Of a DNA stretch of 64,000 bases, positions 29,866 through 38,562 are shown piece by piece; position 1 is the first letter of the stretch; every line of letters starts with the position of its first letter. The translations under genes were made by a program, and so were the position numbers. The notes beneath the pieces are model-generated. The model did no database searches and was not told where the DNA came from. It saw only the letters and a program-made list of their open reading frames with translations. Origin of the DNA: Candidatus Parcubacteria bacterium (lineage in GTDB: Bacteria; Patescibacteria; ABY1; UBA1558; GWA2-36-10); contig JABHSK010000007.1 of NCBI GenBank assembly GCA_018669975.1, positions 1 to 64,000 on the forward strand. Direction: 5' to 3'.

Positions 29866-32800
29866 CTATTTATTTTCTAGGCGCCAGGCTGATTGATCAA
29901 GGAATTCAACTATTTCTTCCTGGAGTTGTTGATCTGGTAATACTTTTAGATTTGTTTTTATTTTTCTAACTTTGCCGTTATGTATTTCTAAGTAAACAGA
30001 AGTCTTTCCTGGTTTGTTCTCTAGAATTTTTTTTAGATCATCCATCTTATCTTTGGTAAAGCTTCCTGGTAGGATAATCCAAAGTTTTTTGTTGGAGTGC
30101 TTTCCAGCTTTGATATTTTTAATATATTCCTCGGTTATAATTGTAGCCGTTTCAGTTAATATTTTTGGTTGGCCATCTTTTTCAGAGACTTTACCCTGCA
30201 CCATAACCTTGCTCTCATCTTGCCAGATACCAAAGGTTGTTTCTAGTGTTTTAGGGAATACTAGAAGCTCGACACTACCTATAGAGTCATCAATGGTAAC
30301 AAAGAGCATGGCCTTGCCTTTGTGGGTAATTATCTTTTGGATATGGGTAATGGTGCCGGCTACTTTGACGCTAGTGCCTTCTTTATTTTTTAATCTATTC
30401 AAAGGAGTGACTTTGTCTTTTAATAATTGTAAGCACTCCTTAAAAGGGTGACTACTTAAGTATAGACCGATTAACTCTTTTTCCCAGGAAAGTTTTTGTT
30501 CGGACGCTATATCTGGATATTCGTCCAGTTTAAGTGAGAGAACAGCACCAGCCAAAGGTAAGTCAGCAAATAGGTTGTTTTGACCGCTTTTATGGTCATT
30601 TTGTATTTTTTTATTATATTCAATAATAGTGTTGATATTACCCAGTGCCTGACCACGTGATAAGAATGAATCAAAAGCACCAGATTTAATCAAACTCTCT
30701 AATGATTTTTTATTGAGATCTTTATCTTTAATACGATTGAGGAAATCCTCTAGTGTTTTATAAGGTCCATTATCCTTTCTTTCTTGGATAATAACTTTAG
30801 CTATATTTTGACCAACATTTTTGATGGCTATCAAGCCGAAGCGTATTTTACCAAGATTTTTAGAATCTTCATTTTCTACTACAGCAAATTTACTAAAACT
30901 CTCATTTACATCTGGCTGTAGTACCTGGATGCCCATTTTATGGCACTCATTTATTTCAATGGTAATACGATCAATATTATTTTGATCAGCGCTCATCAAT
31001 GCTGCCATGAAAGCTTCTGGATAATTAGCTTTGAGGTAAGCAGTTTGATAGGCAATCATAGCGTAGCAAGCAGCGTGGGAACGATTGAATCCATAGCGCG
31101 CAAAAGGAATGATAAACTGCCAAATTTTTTGGGCTGTTCTTTTGTCTATGCCGTTGTTGACCATACCAGTAACCATGGTTTCTTCTTGCTCGTTGAGTAA
31201 TTTTTGTATTTTTTTACCCACAGCTTTACGTAGTACATCAGCTTGTCCATAGGTAAAGCCAGCTAGATCACGGGCAATTCTCATGATTTGTTCTTGGTAG
31301 ATAGCGATACCGTAGGTGTTCTTAAGGATCGGCTCTAGCTTGGGGTGTAAATAAGTAACCTGTTTAGTTCCATGTTTACCACCAATAAAATCAGGTATAA
31401 ATTCCATTGGACCAGGACGGTAGAGAGCTACCATAGCAATAATATCTTCTAGTTCGGTTGGTTTAAGTTGTTTGAGATATCTTTTCATACCGCCAGACTC
31501 TAGCTGAAATACACCAGTAGTGTCTCCTTGTTGGAGCAAATCAAACGTTGCCTTGTCTTCTAAAGGAATGTTATCAAGATCTATTTTTACATCTTTGCTA
31601 GCCTCAATAATTTTAATAGCTTGTTCCAGGATGGTTAAATTTTTTAAGCCTAAAAAGTCCATTTTGAGCAAGCCTAAATCTTCAACAGGATGTAGTGAAT
31701 ATTGGGAGATAATAGTTTTGTCATCACCGCTGGCATATTGCAATGGCGTGTAGTTTGTCAAAGGTTCTTTGGTGATCAATACACCGCAGGCATGAGTAGA
31801 GGAGTGACGAGCTAATCCTTCTAATTTTTTAGACATGTTTAATAATCTTTGTGCCTCAGGATCTTCGTTGTAAACTTTTTTTAATTCTTCAACAGTTTCT
31901 AATGCTTCTCCAAGAGAAGTGAACATAGGAATCAACTTGGCTAGCTGATCACAGTACCCATAGCTATATCCTAATACGCGTCCGACATCTCTGACGGCAG
32001 CTCTAGCGGCCATGGTACCAAAAGTGATAATTTGAGCCACGTGGTCTTTGCCGTACTTATTTTCTACATAGTGTATAACCTCCTCACGGCGGGTATCAGC
32101 AAAATCCAGATCAATATCAGGCATTGATACACGTTCGGGATTGAGAAATCTCTCAAAAAGTAATTCATAGTGGAGAGGGTCGAGGTTGGTGATGCCAATT
32201 AGATAAGATATTAAACTGCCAGCAGCAGAACCACGACCTGGTCCTACTACAATGCCCTGTTCTTTGGCCCAATTAACAAAGTCCTGCACAATTAAAAAAT
32301 AAGCCGCGTAACCAGTTTTTTGAATTACCGATAATTCATAATCTAGGCGTTCACGGATTTCATCGGTCATGTCAACCTCTTCATAGCCAAATCTTTTTTT
32401 AACCCCCTCAATACTTAGTTGATGTAGCTGTTCATCGGCAGTTAGATTATTAGGTAGGTCATAGTCAGGTAATTGAATGACACCTAATTCAATTTCTACG
32501 TTACAGCGGTCAGCTAATTTTTGGGTGTTATCGATAGCTTCTGGGCAGTCAGAAAATAATTGGCGCAACTTCTCCTCACTGTACATAGAATAATCTTCAC
32601 CTAGATAACTCATGCGATCTTTGTCCGTCTGTTTCCGTTTTATTTGAATACAAAGTAATACATCGTGAGCCTGATCATCTTCTGTGTCTACATAATGGAG
32701 ATCGTTGGTAGCTATTAATGGTAGATTAAATTCCTTGGCTAGTTTTTTCATGCCCTCGTTGACTATAGCTTGCTCAGGCATATTTCTATTTTGTAGTTCC

Positions 32801-33306
32801 AAATAAACATTATCCTTACCAAAGGTGTCCAACATAATTTGGAGGTTGTCTTCAGCAGTTTTAGTTTGATTGGCTTTGATATGTCTAGCAATTGGTCCAG
32901 CGAGACAGGCGGTAGTAGCAATTAGTCCCTCGCTATATTTTTTTAATGTTGGCCAGTCTAGTCTTGGTTTATAATAAAAACCCTCCAAGTGAGCAATGCT
33001 GGTTAACTTGAGAAGGTTTTTGTAGCCAATATTATTTTTGGCTAATAACATTAAGTGATATGGTTTTTCTTTAGGATTTTTATCTTTTAGAGATCCCTTA
33101 GCCACATAAGCTTCAACGCCGATGATTGGTTTGAGACCTGCTTTTTTACATTTTTGATAAAATTCAATTGCACCGTACATAACACCATGGTCAGTCAATG
33201 CTAAAGCAGTAGCTCCTTGTTCTTTGGCGCGGTCTATTAGTTGATCGACGGTTCCTAGGCCATCTAGTAGGCTGTAATGTGAGTGATTATGTAGGTGGGC
33301 AAACAT
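29866..33306 (-). CDS. dnaE: DNA polymerase III subunit alpha
   Basis: The 1146-residue replicative polymerase begins with a PHP domain (FAHLHNHSHYSLLDG) and has the palm with the catalytic PDIDLDFAD aspartates. GRGSAAGSLISYLIG, helix-hairpin-helix motifs and a C-terminal OB fold (VKVAGTITHIQKIITHKGK) follow in DnaE order. Length is typical of DnaE1. It lies downstream of a small membrane-protein gene with a hairpin-rich 100-base spacer. Confidence 0.98.
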   Translation of the reverse strand: MFAHLHNHSHYSLLDGLGTVDQLIDRAKEQGATALALTDHGVMYGAIEFYQKCKKAGLKPIIGVEAYVAKGSLKDKNPKEKPYHLMLLAKNNIGYKNLLKLTSIAHLEGFYYKPRLDWPTLKKYSEGLIATTACLAGPIARHIKANQTKTAEDNLQIMLDTFGKDNVYLELQNRNMPEQAIVNEGMKKLAKEFNLPLIATNDLHYVDTEDDQAHDVLLCIQIKRKQTDKDRMSYLGEDYSMYSEEKLRQLFSDCPEAIDNTQKLADRCNVEIELGVIQLPDYDLPNNLTADEQLHQLSIEGVKKRFGYEEVDMTDEIRERLDYELSVIQKTGYAAYFLIVQDFVNWAKEQGIVVGPGRGSAAGSLISYLIGITNLDPLHYELLFERFLNPERVSMPDIDLDFADTRREEVIHYVENKYGKDHVAQIITFGTMAARAAVRDVGRVLGYSYGYCDQLAKLIPMFTSLGEALETVEELKKVYNEDPEAQRLLNMSKKLEGLARHSSTHACGVLITKEPLTNYTPLQYASGDDKTIISQYSLHPVEDLGLLKMDFLGLKNLTILEQAIKIIEASKDVKIDLDNIPLEDKATFDLLQQGDTTGVFQLESGGMKRYLKQLKPTELEDIIAMVALYRPGPMEFIPDFIGGKHGTKQVTYLHPKLEPILKNTYGIAIYQEQIMRIARDLAGFTYGQADVLRKAVGKKIQKLLNEQEETMVTGMVNNGIDKRTAQKIWQFIIPFARYGFNRSHAACYAMIAYQTAYLKANYPEAFMAALMSADQNNIDRITIEINECHKMGIQVLQPDVNESFSKFAVVENEDSKNLGKIRFGLIAIKNVGQNIAKVIIQERKDNGPYKTLEDFLNRIKDKDLNKKSLESLIKSGAFDSFLSRGQALGNINTIIEYNKKIQNDHKSGQNNLFADLPLAGAVLSLKLDEYPDIASEQKLSWEKELIGLYLSSHPFKECLQLLKDKVTPLNRLKNKEGTSVKVAGTITHIQKIITHKGKAMLFVTIDDSIGSVELLVFPKTLETTFGIWQDESKVMVQGKVSEKDGQPKILTETATIITEEYIKNIKAGKHSNKKLWIILPGSFTKDKMDDLKKILENKPGKTSVYLEIHNGKVRKIKTNLKVLPDQQLQEEIVEFLDQSAWRLENK

Positions 33307-33322
33307 ATTTTTTTAAGATAAT

Positions 33323-33373
33323 AAAACCCGATAACCTTTGACAATTAAAATAGATGTATCGGGACCAGACCCG
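33323..33373 (-). promoter_or_regulatory. Hairpins in the dnaE leader (terminator or attenuator)
   Basis: CCCGATA (33327-33333) and TATCGGG (33357-33363) are inverted and followed by TTTTATT on the minus strand. CGGG/CCCG (33360-33373) forms a competing hairpin. This may end the upstream transcript or attenuate dnaE. Confidence 0.45.
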
Positions 33374-33407
33374 TTAAGTGCGATTTTTTAACAGGCTTTT
33401 TTTGTTT

Positions 33408-33716
33408 TTATTTTTCCTCGTTGGTCTTAGTCGTTTTTTTACGGCTAGCAGACCTTTTTTTTTGTACTTTTTTGGTGAATTCTTGTCCAGCTTTAGTCAA
33501 TACAGTTAGAAAAGCAGCCGCATTGCCAGCTTTACTTTTGAAAGTAGATATTCCTTCGTTTACATTATCAGCGATATTTTTTACAATACTAATAGTGTCA
33601 TTAACTCCCTTGAGTGTTCGGCCAACTTGGTATAAGATCCAAGAAAACCATAAAGCCACCCATAATACAGAAAAGCCTATTAGTAGGTTTAAAACATCTT
33701 TAGAAGTTTCTAACAT
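33408..33716 (-). CDS. Small membrane protein (DUF948-like)
   Basis: This 102-residue protein has one N-terminal membrane helix (about 8-30, LLIGFSVLWVALWFSWILYQ), then a helical segment (NDTISIVKNIADNVNEGI) and a Lys/Arg-rich tail. That is the general plan of DUF948/YtxG-type proteins. The function is unknown. It precedes dnaE on the minus strand. Confidence 0.65.
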   Translation of the reverse strand: MLETSKDVLNLLIGFSVLWVALWFSWILYQVGRTLKGVNDTISIVKNIADNVNEGISTFKSKAGNAAAFLTVLTKAGQEFTKKVQKKRSASRKKTTKTNEEK

Positions 33717-33804
33717 TTATTTTTGTTTTAATGTTTAAGTTGCTCTAATTATAACACAATGATCTTTGTCTTGCCAAATATTGGATTTATTGTGCTAATT
33801 ATTG

Positions 33805-33810
33805 TATAAT
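33805..33810 (+). promoter_or_regulatory. -10 box giving a leaderless or near-leaderless mRNA
   Basis: TATAAT ends seven bases before the ATG at 33818; a second overlapping TATAAT lies at 33810-33815. Confidence 0.6.
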
Positions 33811-33817
33811 ATAATAT

Positions 33818-34714
33818 ATGAATGATTATAAACCACTTACAACGAAAGAATTAGAAAGAGGATATTTCTTCCTAACGCATAAAGGTGCTCTTAGAAAAAT
33901 GTTATTCGGAGCTGGTATTTTTGTGGTAGTGATTGTTTATATTATTTTATTGATCAATGCAATTGGCTTTGTTCAAAAGGCTGGTTGGCAACATATGGCC
34001 ATGGGGATAGGACAAGGTTCTAATTGGGCAGCTAGACATGCTCAGGGAGCGCCTATGCCGATTTTGACAAAGAACGTGCAGGCGTTGTCATTGGGCGATA
34101 GGCGTTATGCTTTAGTGGCTTTTATAGAGAATCCAAATGAGGATTGGGCAGCTCGCAGTTTTAAATATAGATTTGTAGTAGATGGTCAGGCATTGCCTGA
34201 AGAGGAGGCGTTTATGAATCCATCTGTAAATCCCCTAAAGAAAGAGGAGCGGATGCTAATCAAATTTGGCTATGAATCATCTAGGCCACCATCTGATGTA
34301 CGTTTGGATGTGGATGCTTTTCAATGGCGTCGTTATGAAAACGATTCACCAGTGATTAATTGGGATGTTTTAGATATAAGATATTATGCAGCTAGTCGAG
34401 AATCCCTAAATGGCAATGATGTTATAGTGGATCCCCATGTTGATTGGTGGGCACAAAACCTATCACTGTATGATTTATGGGAGGCAAAATTTCAAATAGC
34501 GTTATTTAATGGAGATAGATTGGTGGGAGTCAATGAAATTTTATCTAAAGATTTTATATCTTTACAAAAAAAAGAATTGGAGGTAATCTGGTTAAACGAC
34601 CTGTCGAGGGTTACAACGACTAAAGTTTATCCCGTAGTCAATTGGCTGGATTATGACAATTTCAAAGCTTTGGAATATCAGCCAAGAGGCGGCGGTTCTA
34701 GAGTAGAATTATGA
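33818..34714 (+). CDS. Hypothetical single-pass membrane protein, upstream of rodA
   Basis: The 298-residue protein has a cytoplasmic N-terminus (1-28), one membrane helix (about 29-50, MLFGAGIFVVVIVYIILLIN) and a large outer domain of mixed strands (ALVAFIENPNEDWAARSFKYRF, then repeated Asp/Trp-rich segments). I do not recognise the family. It overlaps rodA by four bases (ATGA), so it is coupled to the cell-wall elongation gene and may act at the envelope. Confidence 0.7.
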   Translation: MNDYKPLTTKELERGYFFLTHKGALRKMLFGAGIFVVVIVYIILLINAIGFVQKAGWQHMAMGIGQGSNWAARHAQGAPMPILTKNVQALSLGDRRYALVAFIENPNEDWAARSFKYRFVVDGQALPEEEAFMNPSVNPLKKEERMLIKFGYESSRPPSDVRLDVDAFQWRRYENDSPVINWDVLDIRYYAASRESLNGNDVIVDPHVDWWAQNLSLYDLWEAKFQIALFNGDRLVGVNEILSKDFISLQKKELEVIWLNDLSRVTTTKVYPVVNWLDYDNFKALEYQPRGGGSRVEL

Positions 34715-35805
34715 AAAGTTTTTTAATTAAATGGCGAAACATAGATTGGTTGTTATTTTTTGCTATCATAATTCTCTTAGTTTTGAGTATCAGTATTTTG
34801 TATAGCTTGAGCCTTAATTCCGATAGTACTAATTTTTTAGTAGTTAAAAAACAAATAATTTTTTCTATAGTTGGATTAGCTTTATTTTTTCTAATGTCTA
34901 GTATCAATTATAGTATTTGGTCAACTTATAGTAAGTTGATTTTTGTTTTGTTTGTGATTATTTTATTGGGGGTCTTGTTTTTTGGGTCAGAAGTTAGAGG
35001 AACAACAGGTTGGATTGATCTCGGGTTTTTTAGTGTACAACCAGTAGAATTTGCCAAAATTGGTTTGGTTATTTGGTTGGCTAGATATTTTTCTGATCAC
35101 GCGGGTGAATTTAGGAACTTTAAACACATTTTGATATCTGGATTTTTTACTTTGGTATTAGTGGGCTTGGTGATGAAACAACCAGACCTTGGCTCAGCTC
35201 TAGTTCTTATGGGAACTTGGATTGTAGTTCTACTTTTTACAGGGATACAAAAAAAACACTTTTTATGGCTATTGGGCACTTTTTTATTAGTAATTACCTT
35301 GAGTTGGTTCTTTGTACTGCAACCCTATCAGCAATCTAGAATATCTATGTTTTTTAATCCTAGTTCAGATCCTCAGGGTGAGGGGTACAATGTTATTCAA
35401 TCAATGGTAGCAGTGGGTTCTGGACAATTTATGGGGCGAGGTTTATCCCTAGGCTCACAGAGTAGTTTGAGGTTTTTACCAGAACCGGGTACAGATTTTA
35501 TTTTTGCTGTGATTGCTGAAGATTTAGGTTTGTTAGGTGCTACTTTATTGTTAGGGCTGTTTATGTTTATTTTCTATCGTTTATTTATGATTATGCGTAA
35601 AAGCCAGGATGACTTTGGTTCGTATTTAATATTAGGGATTGCGGGAATGCTGTTGGTGCAGTTGTTTATAAATATTGGTATGAATATGGGCATTTCGCCA
35701 GTGACTGGCATCCCCTTACCTTTGGTTAGTGCTGGTGGCAGTTCACTTTTAGCAGTAATGATTGCTTTAGGCATAGCTCAGAGTGTGCATATTAAAAATA
35801 ATTGA
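34711..35805 (+). CDS. rodA: Rod shape-determining protein RodA (SEDS glycosyltransferase)
   Basis: This 364-residue membrane protein with about ten helices belongs to the SEDS family that polymerises peptidoglycan glycan strands. Family blocks are IDWLLFFAIIILLVLSI, GTTGWIDLGFFSVQPVEFAKIG, KQPDLGSALVLMGTW, FLPEPGTDFIFAVIAEDLG and GIPLPLVSAGGSSLLA. The IDLGFFSVQPVEF segment and lack of an FtsW tail favour RodA. It starts inside the stop of the preceding membrane-protein gene. Confidence 0.94.
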   Translation: MKSFLIKWRNIDWLLFFAIIILLVLSISILYSLSLNSDSTNFLVVKKQIIFSIVGLALFFLMSSINYSIWSTYSKLIFVLFVIILLGVLFFGSEVRGTTGWIDLGFFSVQPVEFAKIGLVIWLARYFSDHAGEFRNFKHILISGFFTLVLVGLVMKQPDLGSALVLMGTWIVVLLFTGIQKKHFLWLLGTFLLVITLSWFFVLQPYQQSRISMFFNPSSDPQGEGYNVIQSMVAVGSGQFMGRGLSLGSQSSLRFLPEPGTDFIFAVIAEDLGLLGATLLLGLFMFIFYRLFMIMRKSQDDFGSYLILGIAGMLLVQLFINIGMNMGISPVTGIPLPLVSAGGSSLLAVMIALGIAQSVHIKNN

Positions 35806-35854
35806 GTCGTGTATTTATAAAAGTTTATTTAGACCTTTTTATGTTTAAGCAGAC

Positions 35855-35883
35855 TTGACTTCTTTGTTATTTTATGATTAAAT
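35855..35883 (+). promoter_or_regulatory. Promoter of rplY
   Basis: TTGACT (35855-35860), 17 bases, TTAAAT (35878-35883). Leader of about 27 bases without Shine-Dalgarno site. Confidence 0.55.
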
Positions 35884-35916
35884 AGACCTTGACTTTTTAA
35901 ATTAATTATCAAAAAT

Positions 35917-36636
35917 ATGTCAGAATTTGTATTAGAAGCAAATCAACGTAAAGTTGACCAACAGAGTAGGTTGACTGAGTTGAGAAACAACAGCCGTGTG
36001 CCGGGTGTTATTTATGGTTTTGGTAAAGATCAAATAGTGATTGATGTTGAATACAATGCTCTATTAAAGATATTAACTGAGGCCAGCACTAGTAATTTGA
36101 TTAAAATCAAAGTAGGCGGTAAAGAAATCGAAGTTATTGTTCGAGAATATCAACAGGATCCAGTTACTGATAAATTGGTACATGTTGATTTTATGGCAAC
36201 AGATCCTAAACGTGAATTGAACACTGTTGTGTCATTAGAGTTTGTCGGTGTTTCTAAGGCTGTACGTGAGCAAGGTGCTAAACTTGATGTAAAGAATGAA
36301 AAAGTAAATGTCACTTGTTTACCACAAGATTTGCCAGCGAAGATTAGCTTAGATACTAGCGGTTTAAATGAGATTGGTCAGAAGTTACTCATTTCAGATT
36401 TGCAAGTTAGTGATAAGATTAAAATTACCAATGATCCAAATGCGCCGGTAGTCAGTGTTATTATGCCTAAGAAGATTAAGTTAGCTCCTATAGTTGAAGC
36501 AGGTGTTGAAGGTGCTGAAGGTGCTGAAGGTGTTGAAGGTGTTGAAGGTGTTGAAGGTGCTGAAGGTGCTGAAGGTGTTGAAGGTGTTGAAGGTGAAGCT
36601 AAGCCAGCTGAAGGTGAAGCAAAAAAGGCAGAATAA
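35917..36636 (+). CDS. rplY: 50S ribosomal protein L25/general stress protein Ctc
   Basis: The 239-residue protein binds 5S rRNA. The N-domain (about 1-95) has LRNNSRVPGVIYGFGKD and VREYQQDPVTDKLVHVDF. The C-domain (about 96-190) has GAKLDVKNEKVNVTCLP and is the Ctc-type extension. The tail from about residue 195 is ten repeats of three residues, Gly-(Val/Ala)-Glu, followed by an acidic Lys/Ala end. Acidic tails occur on other L25/Ctc proteins, but the perfect DNA repeat here is notable. Confidence 0.94.
   Translation: MSEFVLEANQRKVDQQSRLTELRNNSRVPGVIYGFGKDQIVIDVEYNALLKILTEASTSNLIKIKVGGKEIEVIVREYQQDPVTDKLVHVDFMATDPKRELNTVVSLEFVGVSKAVREQGAKLDVKNEKVNVTCLPQDLPAKISLDTSGLNEIGQKLLISDLQVSDKIKITNDPNAPVVSVIMPKKIKLAPIVEAGVEGAEGAEGVEGVEGVEGAEGAEGVEGVEGEAKPAEGEAKKAE
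36502..36591 (+). repeat. Nine-base tandem repeat inside rplY
   Basis: Ten units of GGTGTTGAA or GGTGCTGAA in a row encode Gly-Val/Ala-Glu. Changes in copy number would keep the frame. Confidence 0.95.
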
Positions 36637-36649
36637 TTTTTTATTCACA

Positions 36650-37687
36650 ATGTTAACCCATAAATCAAAAATATATTTAGCAATAACTGTCATTTTTATG
36701 GCAGTTATTTTGCTAGCGTTTGGTTTGTTTAATATGTTTAAAGTTGATTTAGGTGCTGACCAGATAGTTGATGATGTGGTTCAACTGGATGGTAATCAGC
36801 CACGTCATCCTTTGAATGGGCGTGTGTTGATTGATGGTGATGGGGATTTTTTCCCGATAGCAATAATGATAGATAATTCTTATGATATCAGACCACAACA
36901 GGGTCTAGATAAGGCAGATGTAATTTATGAAGCATTGGCCGAAGGAAATATTACTAGATTGATGGCTGTTTTTGATAGTCGTCAGGATGTTAATAAGATT
37001 GGGCCAGTTCGTTCAGCTAGAAAATATTATATGGATTGGGCAGAGGAGTATGGCGGTGTTTATATGCATGTTGGTGGTAGCCCACAGGCTTTGCAAATTG
37101 TCGATACCTATGATTTTGTTAATATAGATCAGATTGGTATTGGAGAGATATATTTTTGGAGAGATAAGGATTTATGGGCACCTCACAATGTCTTTACCTC
37201 TGATTCTAATTGGTTGAGAGTAGGGGAGATTAAGGAAGTGGATAATATAGATAGTAATGTTATTTGGAATTTTATAACTGTTGATGATGCCGATATTTCA
37301 GATGACAAACCTAAACTTGATTTTAGTCTGAATTTTTCAGGTGCTTACAAGGTAGGTTGGAAATTTAATGACAGATTATTTGTTTATCAACGTTGGCAAA
37401 CTGATGATAAGTTTTTGTATGGTACTGGTGAGCAAGCTATAGCAGATAATATAATTGTTCAAGTCGCGTCAGCACGCATAGTGGATAACAAGGAGAGGCG
37501 TGACATGGATAATAAGACAAATGGACAAGCTTTTATCTTTAATAAATTAGGCATGACAGAGGGACGGTGGATATATGAGGATAACCGTACTAGATTTTTT
37601 GATGCCGATGATCAGGAATTTGAATTAGTGCCAGGTAAGACTTGGGTAGAGGTTATTCCTGATTTGCAAGATTTAATTTTAGAATAA
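36650..37687 (+). CDS. DUF3048 (YerB-like) membrane-anchored protein
   Basis: This 345-residue protein has an N-terminal membrane helix (about 8-27, YLAITVIFMAVILLAFGLFN) and a DUF3048 domain outside: PIAIMIDNSYDIRPQQGL, YEALAEGNITRLMAVF and IGPVRSARKYYMDWAEEYGG, then a C-terminal FNKLGMTEGRWIYED. Family function is unknown. The start is set at 36650 because the frame upstream runs through the rplY repeat in another phase and is not coding. Confidence 0.88.
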   Translation: MLTHKSKIYLAITVIFMAVILLAFGLFNMFKVDLGADQIVDDVVQLDGNQPRHPLNGRVLIDGDGDFFPIAIMIDNSYDIRPQQGLDKADVIYEALAEGNITRLMAVFDSRQDVNKIGPVRSARKYYMDWAEEYGGVYMHVGGSPQALQIVDTYDFVNIDQIGIGEIYFWRDKDLWAPHNVFTSDSNWLRVGEIKEVDNIDSNVIWNFITVDDADISDDKPKLDFSLNFSGAYKVGWKFNDRLFVYQRWQTDDKFLYGTGEQAIADNIIVQVASARIVDNKERRDMDNKTNGQAFIFNKLGMTEGRWIYEDNRTRFFDADDQEFELVPGKTWVEVIPDLQDLILE

Positions 37688-37691
37688 AAAT

Positions 37692-37715
37692 AAAACTCCG
37701 TTAAACGGAGTTTTT
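37692..37715. terminator. Bidirectional terminator between convergent genes
   Basis: AAACTCCG and CGGAGTTT form a hairpin with A-rich and T-rich flanks on the two sides. Confidence 0.85.
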
Positions 37716-38562
37716 AGTTTGTAATTTTCACTATTCGTATATGTCCAGCTAGATCTTTGAGTAATTTTATTTTAGCTTTTGGCAATTTGGCCTTGATGGT
37801 TTCTTGGATTAATTCTTTTTGGGATGGATCGATTTCTAATAAGATAATATATTTTTTACTAAGATGTTCAGTGAGTTGTTCTAAAAGTTTTCTGTAATAG
37901 CTTAAGCCATCTGAGCCAGCCAAGAGAGCCACACGAGGCTCTTTTTTGATACTAGGCTCCTTTAATTGTTGAGGTGTTAAATATGGTAAGTTAGCTATAA
38001 CAATATCGAATGTTTGGTCTTTTAATTTTTTTAATAGATTTGATTTTATAAATTTAACTTTGTTTTTTAGTCCCAGTTTGCGAGCATTGGTTTTAGCTAT
38101 GCGCAGTGCTTTGATTGAGATGTCTACGGCAGTATATTGTGCTTCAGCGTAATTTTTAGCAATAGACAGAATTAAACAGCCACTGCCAGTACCGACATCT
38201 AAAATATTTGCTCGTTTTATTTTAGATTGTTTTAAATACTTTAGAGTTTCTTCAATTATTAACTCACTTTCTGGACGAGGTATTAGTGTGTGTGGGCTTA
38301 CTAGAAATTTATAGCCAAAGAATTCTTTATAGCCTTTAAGATATGCTAGAGACCAACCGGCTAAACGTTTTACTACCAAGCTATTAAATGTTTTAGCAGT
38401 GGAAACAGATATCTTAAATTCCGGATGTTTGTAAATGTATTCAATATTTTTATGCCAAGCCAAAGACAACAACTGGTCTAATTCTGCAGCTGGTAATTTG
38501 CCCGAATACTTTGATAGTAGTTCGCGGGCGTTTATTTTTGTTGAGTTTTGGCGGCTTGCCAT
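37714..38562 (-). CDS. prmC: Release factor glutamine methyltransferase
   Basis: The 282-residue PrmC methylates the Gln of the GGQ motif in release factors. The SAM site is LDVGTGSGCLILSIA and the catalytic NLPY motif is IANLPYLTPQQ. The start of the catalytic domain, LVSPHTLIPRPESELI, is typical. It overlaps the end of prfA, its substrate gene, by 31 bases, the standard arrangement. Confidence 0.96.
   Translation of the reverse strand: MASRQNSTKINARELLSKYSGKLPAAELDQLLSLAWHKNIEYIYKHPEFKISVSTAKTFNSLVVKRLAGWSLAYLKGYKEFFGYKFLVSPHTLIPRPESELIIEETLKYLKQSKIKRANILDVGTGSGCLILSIAKNYAEAQYTAVDISIKALRIAKTNARKLGLKNKVKFIKSNLLKKLKDQTFDIVIANLPYLTPQQLKEPSIKKEPRVALLAGSDGLSYYRKLLEQLTEHLSKKYIILLEIDPSQKELIQETIKAKLPKAKIKLLKDLAGHIRIVKITN

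Noticed and set aside
36502..36591. Tandem repeat as a possible CRISPR array
   Set aside because: Units are nine bases with no spacers and encode the L25 tail. No cas genes and no CRISPR-like array were seen anywhere in the window.
36494..36649. Upstream extension of the DUF3048 gene with Lys-Val-Leu repeats
   Set aside because: It is the rplY nine-base repeat read in another phase. The membrane-anchor start at 36650 is the natural beginning.
36481..36693. Minus-strand frame over the rplY repeat
   Set aside because: Low-complexity antisense reading of the tandem repeat; no promoter or ribosome site.
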